Assembly: GCF_000710775.1 (NCBI RefSeq)
Contig: NZ_JOJP01000001.1
Span: 3,998,001-4,062,000, forward strand
Direction: 5' to 3'
Length of the DNA: 64,000 nt
DNA from: Endozoicomonas elysicola
GTDB taxonomy: Bacteria > Pseudomonadota > Gammaproteobacteria > Pseudomonadales > Endozoicomonadaceae
Shown: in pieces, positions 36,826 through 46,259 of the stretch
Layout of the letters: every line of letters starts with the position of its first letter
Numbering within the stretch: the first letter of the stretch is position 1
The notes under the pieces: model-generated
Databases searched by the model: none
What the model saw: only the letters and a program-made list of their open reading frames with translations
Told to the model about the DNA's origin: nothing
Position numbers and translations under genes: made by a program

Positions 36826-39480
36826 TCAAAGACTCTTGGTCACTACCTCATAGACATCAGAAGACAGACCCGGTGTGGCTTTAATTCTCTCCAGTGCTTT
36901 GCGCATCCGCTCACGGCAGCCGGGCTCAAATTTACGCCAGCGCGTCAGAGGCGTCATCAGTCGTGAAGCAATCTGCGGATTTTTCTTATCAAGATCCAGC
37001 AGTTGATCAGTGAGGAATTCATACCCCAGACCATCCGTACGATGAAACTGCTTCATATTTCCAGCAAAACCACCTAAAACAGAGCGCAGCTTGTTAGGGC
37101 TGGTTTCATCAAAGACTTCGTGTTGCATCAACGTCAGGATGTGCTCCAGAGTTCCCAGCGATGGGCTGGCAGCCTGCACTGATAACCATTGGTCCATCAC
37201 ATTGGTATCTTGATGATACAGCTCCAGAAAATCTGCCAGTACTTCATCAATCAATTCACGGTCATGATTACCGGCATTAATAACAGAAACCAGTGCAGCG
37301 AAGCGATCCGTCATATTGGATGCTCCATGATACTGTTGTTCAGCCAGAGCCAGCATGGCTTTATCTTCGATGCTGGTGAGGTAGGACAAACAGGTATTCT
37401 TCAGTGTTCGCTCGGCAATATCCTCTGCCTCAGGTCGATAAGGCTTATGCACATTTAACGACTGCCACAGCGCTTCAAGTGAGTCTTTGTGCGCTTCTGC
37501 AATGGCTTTTTTCACCTGCTGGCGAGCCTGGTGAATGAACTGGGGGTATACTTCGACCGCCTGCTCAGCCAGTGAAGCCTCTGATGGCAGAGACAGCATT
37601 TCTGCCTTTACGGCAAGATCCAATGACTCATCATTAATGACCGTGCCAAAGGCTTCAATCAAGCTTCGATCCACAGAAAGTTCACGCCCCTGTTCAAACG
37701 CAGCAACCATTTCATCAATGACACTGTTGGCCAGTCGCTGCCCCGCATCCCAGCGATTAAAGTGATCGCTGTCATGCTCCATAAGGAACAACAAATCTTC
37801 CCGGGAGTAGTCATACTTCACGCGGACCGGTGCTGAGAAACTTCGCAAAATAGAAGGCAGCGGTCGTTCTTCAATATTATCAAAAGCAAAGACTTCTTTT
37901 TCCTGCTTAACATCAAGCACCTGATCAGTAGCACCGCTCTCGTTAAGAACCAGCTCATCTCCCTCAGCATCCAACAACCCCAGGCGAACAGGAATATGGA
38001 AAGGCTCCTTTTCTTTTTGTCCTGGCGTCGCAGGACAGGATTGTTCGATGGTCAGTTTGTATTGTTTCTTATCTTCGTTGTACTCATCAGTGATGTTCAG
38101 CACCGGTGTACCTGCCTGACTGTACCACCGGCGGAATTGTGTTAGATCCCGCCCTGAAGCATCCTCCATGGCTTTGACAAAATCTTCACAGGTCACCGCT
38201 TGCCCATCATGACGCTCAAAGTAGAGGTCAGAGCCTTTACGAAAGGCTTCTGCACCAAGAATACCGTGAATCATGCGTACGACTTCTGCGCCTTTTTCAT
38301 AGATAGTCACAGTATAAAAGTTGGATATTTCAATAAATGACTCAGGTCTTATCGGGTGAGCCATTGGCCCAGCATCTTCCGCAAACTGAGCGGTACGAAG
38401 GACATTGACATCCTCAATCCGTTTTACACCCCGAGAGTTCATATCAGCAGAAAATTCGGAATCCCGGAAAACAGTGAATCCTTCCTTAAGGCTCAACTGA
38501 AACCAATCCCGACAGGTCACCCGGTTGCCGGACCAGTTGTGGAAATATTCATGGGCAACAATCGCTTCAACCCGCTGAAAACGGGCATCTGTCGCTGTTT
38601 CAGGACTGGCAAGTACACAGGCTGAATTAAAGATATTCAGCCCTTTGTTCTCCATGGCCCCCATATTGAAATGGTCGACAGCAACAATCATGAAGATGTC
38701 CAGGTCGTATTCCCGACCATAAACTTCTTCATCCCATTTCATGGACTTCTTCAGCGAGATCATCGCATGATCACACTGGTCTATATTGTGGGCTTCCGTA
38801 AAGATTCGCAGGGTTACTTCGCGACCACTCATGGTGGTGAAATGATCTTCAACATGCTGCAGGTCGCCCGCTACCAGCGCAAACAGATAACTGGGCTTTT
38901 TAAATGGGTCTTCCCAGGTTACGTAGTGCCTACCATCGTCCAGTTCTCCACGTTCAATGTCATTACCGTTGGAGAGGAGTACCGGATATGCGGTTTTGTC
39001 TGCCGTAATTCTGGTGGTGAACCGAGACATCACATCCGGACGATCCAGGTAGTAGGTAATCTTACGAAAACCTTCTGCCTCGCACTGGGTACAGAACATG
39101 CCATTGGACTTATAGAGTCCTTCCAGGGATGTATTTTCCTGTGGATTGATACGGCAAACGGTCTTGAGAGTGAAACTCTCTTTGAGTGACAAAATCTTGA
39201 GAAAGCCACCCTCTACCTTGAAGTCTGAAAATGGCTTGTCATCGATCTCAACAGAAATCAGTTCAAGGTCATCCCCTACCAACACCAGCTCAGGAAGGTT
39301 ATCTTCACCCTGTTTGCCTGACTTGTTATCAAGGTTACGATAAATACTCAGAACCGAAGTAACCATCGTATGGTCTTCATAAAGATCAAAAGTCAGGTTC
39401 GTTTGATCAATCCAGTAGTCAGGTGCCTGATAATCTTTCAGGTAAATCGCTTTTGGTTGCGAGTCTTTCATCTTGTTCAT
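36826..39480 (-). CDS. pepN: aminopeptidase N
   Basis: 884 residues, the usual length of bacterial PepN. The M1 signature is complete: GAMENKGLNIFN (substrate-binding exopeptidase motif) and HEYFHNWSGNRVTCRDWFQLSLKEG (HExxH-x18-E zinc site). It removes N-terminal residues from peptides in the cytoplasm. ATG at 39480 (a second ATG three codons downstream is possible). It is followed in the same orientation by DUF2797 and yeaC genes upstream, a familiar gammaproteobacterial neighbourhood. Confidence 0.97.
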   Translation of the reverse strand: MNKMKDSQPKAIYLKDYQAPDYWIDQTNLTFDLYEDHTMVTSVLSIYRNLDNKSGKQGEDNLPELVLVGDDLELISVEIDDKPFSDFKVEGGFLKILSLKESFTLKTVCRINPQENTSLEGLYKSNGMFCTQCEAEGFRKITYYLDRPDVMSRFTTRITADKTAYPVLLSNGNDIERGELDDGRHYVTWEDPFKKPSYLFALVAGDLQHVEDHFTTMSGREVTLRIFTEAHNIDQCDHAMISLKKSMKWDEEVYGREYDLDIFMIVAVDHFNMGAMENKGLNIFNSACVLASPETATDARFQRVEAIVAHEYFHNWSGNRVTCRDWFQLSLKEGFTVFRDSEFSADMNSRGVKRIEDVNVLRTAQFAEDAGPMAHPIRPESFIEISNFYTVTIYEKGAEVVRMIHGILGAEAFRKGSDLYFERHDGQAVTCEDFVKAMEDASGRDLTQFRRWYSQAGTPVLNITDEYNEDKKQYKLTIEQSCPATPGQKEKEPFHIPVRLGLLDAEGDELVLNESGATDQVLDVKQEKEVFAFDNIEERPLPSILRSFSAPVRVKYDYSREDLLFLMEHDSDHFNRWDAGQRLANSVIDEMVAAFEQGRELSVDRSLIEAFGTVINDESLDLAVKAEMLSLPSEASLAEQAVEVYPQFIHQARQQVKKAIAEAHKDSLEALWQSLNVHKPYRPEAEDIAERTLKNTCLSYLTSIEDKAMLALAEQQYHGASNMTDRFAALVSVINAGNHDRELIDEVLADFLELYHQDTNVMDQWLSVQAASPSLGTLEHILTLMQHEVFDETSPNKLRSVLGGFAGNMKQFHRTDGLGYEFLTDQLLDLDKKNPQIASRLMTPLTRWRKFEPGCRERMRKALERIKATPGLSSDVYEVVTKSL

Positions 39481-39536
39481 CCCACTATTTATTTCACAAG
39501 CGAACTGCTTCGGTTCTGTGATTAATCGACAGTTGG

Positions 39537-40418
39537 TTAATTAACAGCCACGCTCACCTGATAGGCGGTATGTTTGCGGATATTGACCACACCATTATCC
39601 AAAATCAGATATTGTCCTTTAATCCCAAGTAACACGCCCTCAATCAGTGGCTCCTTGTCAAAAGATCGGGAGGTTACCTTGGCAGGGTATTCAAGCACAG
39701 GGTAAACAATATCAAGTACTGCAGGCTGACCAGTCTCTAAAGACTTAACACCTGCCAGAGGTTGTATCGCCTGAATTCCAAATTGCTCCTGCATTGCAGC
39801 AATTCGACTGCCATTCATATCCAGTAACTCAAGAGCACTTTCCTGTAGATCCAGAGGATCAGCCGGTCCCTTCAGCATAGCTCGCCAGTTGGTCCGGTCA
39901 TTAATAAATTCTTTAAAAATAGTCTCCAATAACCCAGACTGCCTGCGGGTAGCTACCCGTATAAAAGGCATCGCCTGACTGGCTCCCTGATCAATCCAGC
40001 GGGTTGGAACCTGGGTTGCCCGGGTAATGCCGACCTTTAGACCAGAGGAGTTTGCCAGATAGACGACATGGTCCGTCATGCAGAATTTATCACCCCAGGC
40101 AGCATCACGGCAGGTTCCTTGATCATAATGACACTTCTCCGGACTCATTATGCAGGTGTCACACTGGGGGAGCTTTTTAAAACAGGGATAGCAGAACCCC
40201 TGGCTAAAACTCTTCTTGGTTTTTCGGCCACAGTGGCAGCAATGAATTTCACCGTGGTACTGCATGGACAGCTTACGCCCAAGCAGATCATTCAATGGCA
40301 GCAATTGATCGCCAATGGGCAGTTGGTAGGTAACCTGTCTCTTGCTGCCATCTTCAGCCCCTGTCAGAAGGTCTGAATGCATTTTACTGAGCGATCCCGT
40401 GATTGTACTTTCGGACAC
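39537..40418 (-). CDS. DUF2797 family protein with zinc-ribbon cysteines
   Basis: 293 residues from GTG 40418, chosen because CAAGAG lies just upstream and the family begins near the TGSLSKM motif (open frame continues to 40565 without a ribosome site). Cysteine pairs: HCCHCGRKT, CYPCF, CDTCIMSPEKCHY. Then the family block LANSSGLKVGITRATQVPTRWIDQGAS. The function of the family is not known to me; the cysteine pattern suggests a metal site. The neighbour yeaC lies upstream on the same strand. Confidence 0.85.
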   Translation of the reverse strand: MSESTITGSLSKMHSDLLTGAEDGSKRQVTYQLPIGDQLLPLNDLLGRKLSMQYHGEIHCCHCGRKTKKSFSQGFCYPCFKKLPQCDTCIMSPEKCHYDQGTCRDAAWGDKFCMTDHVVYLANSSGLKVGITRATQVPTRWIDQGASQAMPFIRVATRRQSGLLETIFKEFINDRTNWRAMLKGPADPLDLQESALELLDMNGSRIAAMQEQFGIQAIQPLAGVKSLETGQPAVLDIVYPVLEYPAKVTSRSFDKEPLIEGVLLGIKGQYLILDNGVVNIRKHTAYQVSVAVN

Positions 40419-40653
40419 AGTTGTACTCTTGTGAAAAGTAAGAACCACTCTGTCATTGGCTGACAAAGCGACATTAAGCCAGGAGGCTGACCGAGAATAG
40501 ACAACCCTACTGTGGTGGCAGCAAATTGGTCTAGAAATTCCGTTTTGTTCGGCAAATAGAACCACTATTCACTTCACAAAACGGAATTTTTATCCTCAAT
40601 TTTCTACCATCCTCGCTAAGGGCGCTATTCTCGGTCAGCCTCCTGGTGAATCT

Positions 40654-40923
40654 TCAGTTTTTGAAACGAAGAATGGTTGCTTCTTCAGCAGGCACATCTT
40701 CAACGGAGGCCTTGCTGTCTGATTTGCATTTGGCTGGCATATAACCGACTCGTTCTGACTCCGGCAGGTTTTCATACTCATAAGCAATGACCGCCTGCAG
40801 ACTGGCATCCCGCTCATCCTGAGTCATCGAACGACCATCAGGCCACTTACCCAGCTCAAGAGCCAGTTTTAGAGACTGATGAATTGCGGGTGTCATCTTT
40901 TTCAGAAAAGCATCTAACTGCAT
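40654..40923 (-). CDS. yeaC: YeaC/DUF1315 family small protein
   Basis: 89 residues. MQLDAFLKKMTPAIHQSLKLALELGKWPDGRSMTQDER matches the DUF1315 pattern (LKLAVELGKWPDG). No signal or membrane segment, so it is cytoplasmic. Its adjacency to DUF2797 and pepN is conserved in related bacteria. Function unknown. Confidence 0.88.
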   Translation of the reverse strand: MQLDAFLKKMTPAIHQSLKLALELGKWPDGRSMTQDERDASLQAVIAYEYENLPESERVGYMPAKCKSDSKASVEDVPAEEATILRFKN

Positions 40924-40999
40924 TGTATCGAATCCTTTTCGCTTTCTACTTCAAAGCACCTTAGGTTCTGTGTTCTTACAGATAACCATAGGGTTAGTT

Positions 41000-41169
41000 A
41001 GGTTATGTTGACATGAGATTGCAGGCTCAGTGATTCATATAGCTGTCTTACACAAGGCGGACTGCTGCAGGTGTAGTGGTGCTACATCAAACCAATCCAA
41101 CGAAGCTGGAAGGCAGCTATAAAAGCCACCCTACGGGCTCAAACCAGCAACCTTATGTCAACAGAACCT
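41000..41169. mobile_element. MITE-like element with terminal inverted repeats
   Basis: The left end AGGTTATGTTGACATGAG.. (from 41000) matches the inverted right end AGGTTCTGTTGACATAAG.. (ending at 41169) at 20 of 23 positions. An inner pair (ATAGCTGTCTT near 41040 and AGGCAGCTAT near 41112) extends the palindrome. About 170 bp, with no coding capacity. The right end supplies the last bases of the rhomboid stop codon (TAG at 41168-41170). No second copy was found in this window, and target duplication is unclear. Confidence 0.6.
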
Positions 41170-42043
41170 AGCTCTCAATCTGTCGTTCTTTAAATAACAA
41201 ACCTGCAATAGCACCCAACAAGCAGCCGGCAACAAGACCACCAGTATGTGCAGCATTGGCCATATTGCCAAAGCCTATACTACCCAACACCCCAGTATAA
41301 CCAATCACTAGCCAGGCCAGCATAAAGCCATAATAAAGGGGTGGCAGTCCAAACTGCCAGTGACGGTCAACCTTCTCCCGAGTCATGCAATAGCCCATTA
41401 AGCCATAAACAACACCGGAAAAGCCGCCAAAAATACTGTCATCTCCACCCCAGAAATATTGGGCAAAATTGGAAAGGACTGCACTAAAGACAATGATGGC
41501 TAACAAATGTAAACCACCCTGACGCACTTCAAGCCGGCTTCCAAAAATATAAAGTGCCAGCATATTGAAAGCCAGATGAGTAAAGCCGAAGTGAAGAAAT
41601 ATTGGACTGATCAAACGCCAGTATTGTCCCTGCTCCAGCCCCATGGACAGGCTGCCAAAGTAGAGGTAACCATTAGCCACCTGAAAAGGGACAAATGAGA
41701 ACCAGGACGTCGCATGCCAGTCTGCGCCTGCCCGCGTAATTAAGGCAACTACGAGACAGGCAGCGATAAACAGAAATGTTATCGGCATACGCCGCCATGG
41801 AATCCCTTTGAGTATGCCGCCTGTATTCAGGCCTCTTCTGGGTGGCGCTGATGGTAGCTTCAGATCACCGGATTGCCACTGTTGATAAAGGCTGACAACC
41901 ACATGAGACTTTTCTTCATTCTCTGTCCAGATTACTTGTTTACCCGACTCTTCCGTAATTTTATGGGGAATCCCCTGTGAGTACAGAAACCAGGAAAGGT
42001 CGCTTAAATTGATATCTCCGGGGAGTTCCAGTGCCCTGTGCAT
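41168..42043 (-). CDS. rhomboid family intramembrane serine protease
   Basis: 291 residues with about six membrane segments. The catalytic serine is in GFSGVVYGLMGY (GxSG) and the histidine in NAAHTGGLVAG; helix 2 carries HFGFTHLAFNM (the conserved His and Asn of the oxyanion region). The first 70 residues form a soluble N-terminal domain as in GlpG. The enzyme cleaves membrane proteins within the bilayer. Its stop codon overlaps the end of the element at 41000-41169. Confidence 0.93.
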   Translation of the reverse strand: MHRALELPGDINLSDLSWFLYSQGIPHKITEESGKQVIWTENEEKSHVVVSLYQQWQSGDLKLPSAPPRRGLNTGGILKGIPWRRMPITFLFIAACLVVALITRAGADWHATSWFSFVPFQVANGYLYFGSLSMGLEQGQYWRLISPIFLHFGFTHLAFNMLALYIFGSRLEVRQGGLHLLAIIVFSAVLSNFAQYFWGGDDSIFGGFSGVVYGLMGYCMTREKVDRHWQFGLPPLYYGFMLAWLVIGYTGVLGSIGFGNMANAAHTGGLVAGCLLGAIAGLLFKERQIES

Positions 42044-42137
42044 GGGTTAATTATCTGTCTCTTCTCTGGTTTACGTAGGCCGACTCCTAAAAGAAACCGG
42101 CGACTGGTTGTCGGCTCTAAAAGCGAGCAGATCTACA

Positions 42138-43022
42138 TTAACAGCGTTCTTCCTGATAGTTCCAACGTAACTTGGAACGACAGGATTCATAGAAATTATG
42201 ATTCAATGGATGCAAAAGCTTCAGCCGCTGAGATTTTTTATGAATGGTAATTTCATCTCCGGGCGCTGAGGTAATATGGATCTGCCCATCACAACTAATC
42301 TGTGGGTAAATCGTATTCTCGTGGCGAATAACCAGCTTCAGCTCACTGTCCCCGTCCACAACCAGGGGACGGTTAGTTAACATATGGGGGTACATAGGCA
42401 CCAGGACAATAGCATCCAATCTTGGATGCATAATGGGGCCTCCACCAGAAAGCGCGTAAGCTGTAGACCCTGTAGGCGTGGCAATGATCAATCCATCCGC
42501 CCGTTGTTGATAGACAAACTGACCATCAATATACAGCTCAAACTCAATGATTCGTGTCGACTTACCGGGATGAAGCACGACATCATTCAATGCATCTCCC
42601 TGGCCAATAACCTTCCCTTTCCGGCGCACACGGGCTTCCAGAAGAAACCGGCTTTCTGCCAGATAGCGACCTTCCAGAACCTCTGCCAGCTGGTCATCGA
42701 GTTCATCCGGTGAGATATCGGTCAGGAAGCCTAAACGACCACGATTGATGCCAATCACAGGAATGTCGTAAAGAGCCAGCGTTCTGGCAGCCCCCAGCAT
42801 ACTGCCATCACCGCCCACAACAATCACCAGGTCACACTGCTGACCCATTTGCTCACGACTGATCATGGTAAACGAGTGGCCGGGCAACAGACTGTCCAGC
42901 TGCTCATCCAGAAGTACGGTTATCCCCCGCTTCTGCAGAAAGTCTGCCAGATGCCTTAGAGTATCCTCCACCTGAATACGCCCCTGGCGGCCGGTTACCC
43001 CGACAATTTTGAAGTGTTCCAT
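42138..43022 (-). CDS. nadK: NAD kinase
   Basis: 294 residues. GGDGSMLGAAR (the GGDG kinase motif), GINRGRLGFLTD, and DGLIIATPTGSTAYALSGGGP are all present; the N-terminus VGVTGRQGRIQVEDTLRHL is the usual family start. It phosphorylates NAD to NADP using ATP. It is divergent from the DUF1853 gene with a 46-base gap holding both promoters. Confidence 0.97.
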   Translation of the reverse strand: MEHFKIVGVTGRQGRIQVEDTLRHLADFLQKRGITVLLDEQLDSLLPGHSFTMISREQMGQQCDLVIVVGGDGSMLGAARTLALYDIPVIGINRGRLGFLTDISPDELDDQLAEVLEGRYLAESRFLLEARVRRKGKVIGQGDALNDVVLHPGKSTRIIEFELYIDGQFVYQQRADGLIIATPTGSTAYALSGGGPIMHPRLDAIVLVPMYPHMLTNRPLVVDGDSELKLVIRHENTIYPQISCDGQIHITSAPGDEITIHKKSQRLKLLHPLNHNFYESCRSKLRWNYQEERC

Positions 43023-43068
43023 AAACTCAGTGATGTCGCCTTAGAATGTGAGTTAGTATACGTTAGTC

Positions 43069-44079
43069 ATGAACGGATTTTTACACCAAAGCCTACATCA
43101 TACTCTACAACAAGCAGTAGAGTGGGTACAAAACAGCCCTCCAATATTTAATCGGTCGGCCAACCCTCTTTTTCTGGATTCTCCCTTACCGGCAGGATTA
43201 GCCCCGGTTATTCCTAGTGCAGAGGAACTGGATATTCTCGCCAGCCTTGTTAACCAGAAAGGCAACCCTTTGCTCGGTATTTTCAACGAAACCCTCTGGC
43301 AGTTCCTGCTGAGCCAGTTTCCTGATAGTCGGACCATGGTTTCTAACCTGCAGGTCAAAGGCAAAAAAAATGGTCAGCCTGCGACACTGGGTGAATACGA
43401 CATTATCTACCAGCTTAGAAATCAGTTCATACACCGGGAACTGGCGGTTAAGTTTTATCTTGGTATACCTAGCGAAGATATCAATACAAATGGGTCTCCA
43501 TGGCACAACTGGGTAGGTCCCGGGCTTAAGGACAGGCTTGATCGAAAAATGGATCGTTTACTTCATCATCAAGCCATATTGAGTGATACCAATGAAGGAC
43601 AAGCAGCTTTATTAAAGCTGGGTATTGAACAACCTGTGCAGAAAGAGATTCTGGTACAGGGCCGACTTTTCTACCCCCTATATCCACTGGGCACAAATGA
43701 ATCTGCAATAACTCCATTAACAGACATCCAGGGATTTTTTCAGTCAGAAGCAGAACAGATGATGGAAGCAAAGTGCCAGCCACCCGAATTTTGCAACCCG
43801 AATCATTTGAAAGGTTATTGGCTAACACAAAGCCAGTTTTTGCTGAGCACCCAGCCCCTAACCAAGAATGTCAGTTTCCAGATACCTCATAAGTTACAGT
43901 GGTTGAATCAGAAACCTGTTGCAGAGCCTCTCAATCATAATGAGTTATTGCACCAGCTGAAAAAACAAGCAAAACCTGTTTATGTAAGGGCTTTTCAACA
44001 GAAACAACAAGAACAGATGCACCTGTTTATTTTACCGGATAACTGGCCAGAAAAGGCTGAAGAGGTTTCACACCAATAA
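43069..44079 (+). CDS. DUF1853 family protein
   Basis: 336 residues. The stretch GKKNGQPATLGEYDIIYQL and HRELAVKFYLG, with LGEYD..Y and the acidic/lysine pattern, fits DUF1853, a family with a predicted nuclease-like fold; then WVGPGLKDRLDRKMDRLLHHQ. No signal peptide, cytoplasmic. Function unknown. It neighbours nadK, the usual context in gammaproteobacteria. Confidence 0.82.
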   Translation: MNGFLHQSLHHTLQQAVEWVQNSPPIFNRSANPLFLDSPLPAGLAPVIPSAEELDILASLVNQKGNPLLGIFNETLWQFLLSQFPDSRTMVSNLQVKGKKNGQPATLGEYDIIYQLRNQFIHRELAVKFYLGIPSEDINTNGSPWHNWVGPGLKDRLDRKMDRLLHHQAILSDTNEGQAALLKLGIEQPVQKEILVQGRLFYPLYPLGTNESAITPLTDIQGFFQSEAEQMMEAKCQPPEFCNPNHLKGYWLTQSQFLLSTQPLTKNVSFQIPHKLQWLNQKPVAEPLNHNELLHQLKKQAKPVYVRAFQQKQQEQMHLFILPDNWPEKAEEVSHQ

Positions 44080-44163
44080 AATCAGTTAACTTACTTACCG
44101 GAACTTATTCAGCAACCTGATTTCTAACACAATACTGTAATGACAACTCAGTGAGATCAGTCT

Positions 44164-45186
44164 GTGCAAGCTTCCCCACCATCGCCCCCTCAACTTCAAA
44201 GGCATTCACCCAGGCCCGGTGAGGATAAGCCAAGCCCCGAAGTCATCCCCCACGATACTGTCAAACACCAGGGTATGGCTGTATCATTACCTGTAGAAGA
44301 ACCAACAAAGGCTTTACCCCCTTCTGAAGCTACAAAAGAAACCGCAGCCCCCACTGACCAGAGAAAATGCACTCCCTTTCCATGTCCTCCGGCTTCTGAC
44401 CATACCAAAGTCAAGTCAGTTACAGCAGAAGCTGTGATGGATAAGCTCAATGCTGTCTTTGCCAAAAACGAGATTCCTTCAGCAATAACATGCGTTAAGT
44501 TCTGGAGCCCCATGGCTGCTAAAGCGTCTACAAGCACATACGGTTCAATACTGCAATTGATGTCTTGGATGGATGAGCCATGCAAGAATCCGAGACCTGA
44601 CGGTAAGCCCCCGGCAATACCGACAGAACCAAAGATACAGAAAGATATGGAGGAGTATTGCCAACAATATCCTGAAATGGCTACCGGCATTTCATTTGTT
44701 GAAAGTTTCATCAAGGCAGACCTCTTGACGGTCACTGATCGCACAGAAAAGCATATGAATAAAACTGGCCTTGATTACGTTCACCTCCGTCACGTGCACC
44801 TTGCTACAGAAGAGCTTGAAAAACTGCAGGCGATGATGCCAGCTCCAACAAAGAACGAGCAAACACAGTCAGCCTGGCACCAAGAACCGGAGTCCTACAC
44901 GGAACAACAGCAAAAAGCTGGGTACTCAGGAGTGATACAACCAAGTAACTTTTTCGGAGAAGACGATGATATTGGTGCAGGCTACAGAATAAAAGGCCAG
45001 CTTGTAGCCTCTAAAGATGAAATTAATAACTTTATCCATACTATGTTAGAAATCCCTATGCGTCGAGCTAAGCTTAACCCTCAAAACAGAGATGAGTTCA
45101 TTAGATTTGTCAGTGAACATTTTCAAGAATCTACAACAGATACTGAAAAAATAATTAAACTAGTTTCCAAGTACTTTACCAGTTAA
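44164..45186 (+). CDS. orphan protein with Pro/Thr-rich N-terminus
   Basis: 340 residues from GTG 44164; the start is uncertain since no strong ribosome site is present. Residues 1-80 are Pro/Ser/Thr-rich (SPPSPPQLQRHSPRPGEDKPSP), probably disordered. Residues about 85-340 appear folded and helical (VTAEAVMDKLNAVFAKNE, DMEEYCQQYPEMATGISFVESFIKADLL, FIHTMLEIPMRRAKL, RDEFIRFVSEHFQES). No known family was recognised. The organisation resembles effector proteins of invertebrate-associated bacteria, but this is only inference. A hairpin follows its stop. Confidence 0.6.
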   Translation: MQASPPSPPQLQRHSPRPGEDKPSPEVIPHDTVKHQGMAVSLPVEEPTKALPPSEATKETAAPTDQRKCTPFPCPPASDHTKVKSVTAEAVMDKLNAVFAKNEIPSAITCVKFWSPMAAKASTSTYGSILQLMSWMDEPCKNPRPDGKPPAIPTEPKIQKDMEEYCQQYPEMATGISFVESFIKADLLTVTDRTEKHMNKTGLDYVHLRHVHLATEELEKLQAMMPAPTKNEQTQSAWHQEPESYTEQQQKAGYSGVIQPSNFFGEDDDIGAGYRIKGQLVASKDEINNFIHTMLEIPMRRAKLNPQNRDEFIRFVSEHFQESTTDTEKIIKLVSKYFTS

Positions 45187-45207
45187 GGTCAAATGGGGGC
45201 TTGATCA

Positions 45208-45234
45208 CACTCTCTGATTGAGAGTGATGTTTTC
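45208..45234 (+). terminator. likely terminator of the orphan gene
   Basis: CACTCTC-tgatt-GAGAGTG (45208-45226), followed by atgttttc, 22 bases after the stop of the preceding gene. The T-tract is short, so efficiency is uncertain. Confidence 0.45.
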
Positions 45235-45431
45235 TATAAAAACAATATTCTATTCGGGCTCTACGTTACTACTCAGAGAATGAAAGAAAACTAAATGCGA
45301 GCATATTAATTGCCAATAACCCACCACTAACTGAAGGTTTTTTTTGCAATCCAGAAAAATAAATCTCACAGAAACTTATTTAATCAATTGAAGTCAAATC
45401 TAAAAGAAACCGAAACCAAACAAAGAAAGTC

Positions 45432-46172
45432 ATGGACAATATAATTGCAACCTGTTTATTTTGTAGCAACGGTGGAACTTATCCAAAAGGAAAAAGCTGT
45501 ATTCAAAAAAAGTGTTCACAGAAATTTGACAAGGACATAAAAGCATCTCAACCTGATATCGAATCGGCTCTTCGAATCTATAGAGACGAGGATTTCAGCC
45601 ACTCACCTACCTCAAAAACTTTCGATAAGATTCATCTTACAAAAACAACAAAACCTAAGATTACTCTTCTCCCAACAGAGCATATGGTAGCGGCGCTAAA
45701 ACCAGACAAACTTGAATGGATCAGATCTATTAAAGATCACTGCAAAAAATCAGTATTTGATGATGAAGATGAAGATGAAGAGTTAATCACACTAAACTTA
45801 AACAATCACTTATATATGGCAGAACAATTATCTGATGGTTATTCACTCAAATTTTCCTCTGTAATTCATGATCAGAAAGAAGAACTAAACATTCAAAACA
45901 CATTAATCGAGCACCTAAATCATTCAGGTCGATATCTAATTGCATATCGTTATTTAAATGAGGAAAAGCAAGAGCAGACTCAAACATTTATCCTTCAAGT
46001 CGCGGAAAACGGTAATTGCGTTGTATTGTCGGACGTCCCTGATTTAGTAGATGACCTGGAAGAGTTCGATAGTACCGAAGCATTTATTCTCAGGATCCTC
46101 GGCGAGAGTTTTGATGAAGAACTGGAATTTATCGATCTGTACCAGAATAACGGCAGAAAACAGTATAGTTAA
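45432..46172 (+). CDS. orphan protein with N-terminal CxxC...C...C motif
   Basis: 246 residues, AT-rich. ATG 45432 with AAGAAAG upstream. The first 30 residues carry four cysteines (CLFCSNGGTYPKGKSCIQKKC), which could bind a metal. A middle acidic patch (FDDEDEDEELI) is followed by a beta/alpha region (RYLIAYRYLNEEKQEQTQTFILQVAENGNCVVLSD) and an acidic C-terminus. I recognise no family. Context: after the orphan at 44164 and before phnA; base composition differs from both neighbours, which suggests acquisition. Confidence 0.6.
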   Translation: MDNIIATCLFCSNGGTYPKGKSCIQKKCSQKFDKDIKASQPDIESALRIYRDEDFSHSPTSKTFDKIHLTKTTKPKITLLPTEHMVAALKPDKLEWIRSIKDHCKKSVFDDEDEDEELITLNLNNHLYMAEQLSDGYSLKFSSVIHDQKEELNIQNTLIEHLNHSGRYLIAYRYLNEEKQEQTQTFILQVAENGNCVVLSDVPDLVDDLEEFDSTEAFILRILGESFDEELEFIDLYQNNGRKQYS

Positions 46173-46259
46173 CTTAATATAAGCAGAATATTCAATTGGA
46201 CCTCCTGAAAAATACAGGCATACTACGCCACCCTTGTATTTGGTCAAATATTCCCTCCC

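Noticed and set aside
36766..36966. 66-residue plus frame after pepN
   Set aside because: Mostly antisense to the pepN 3' end; starts in the hairpin.
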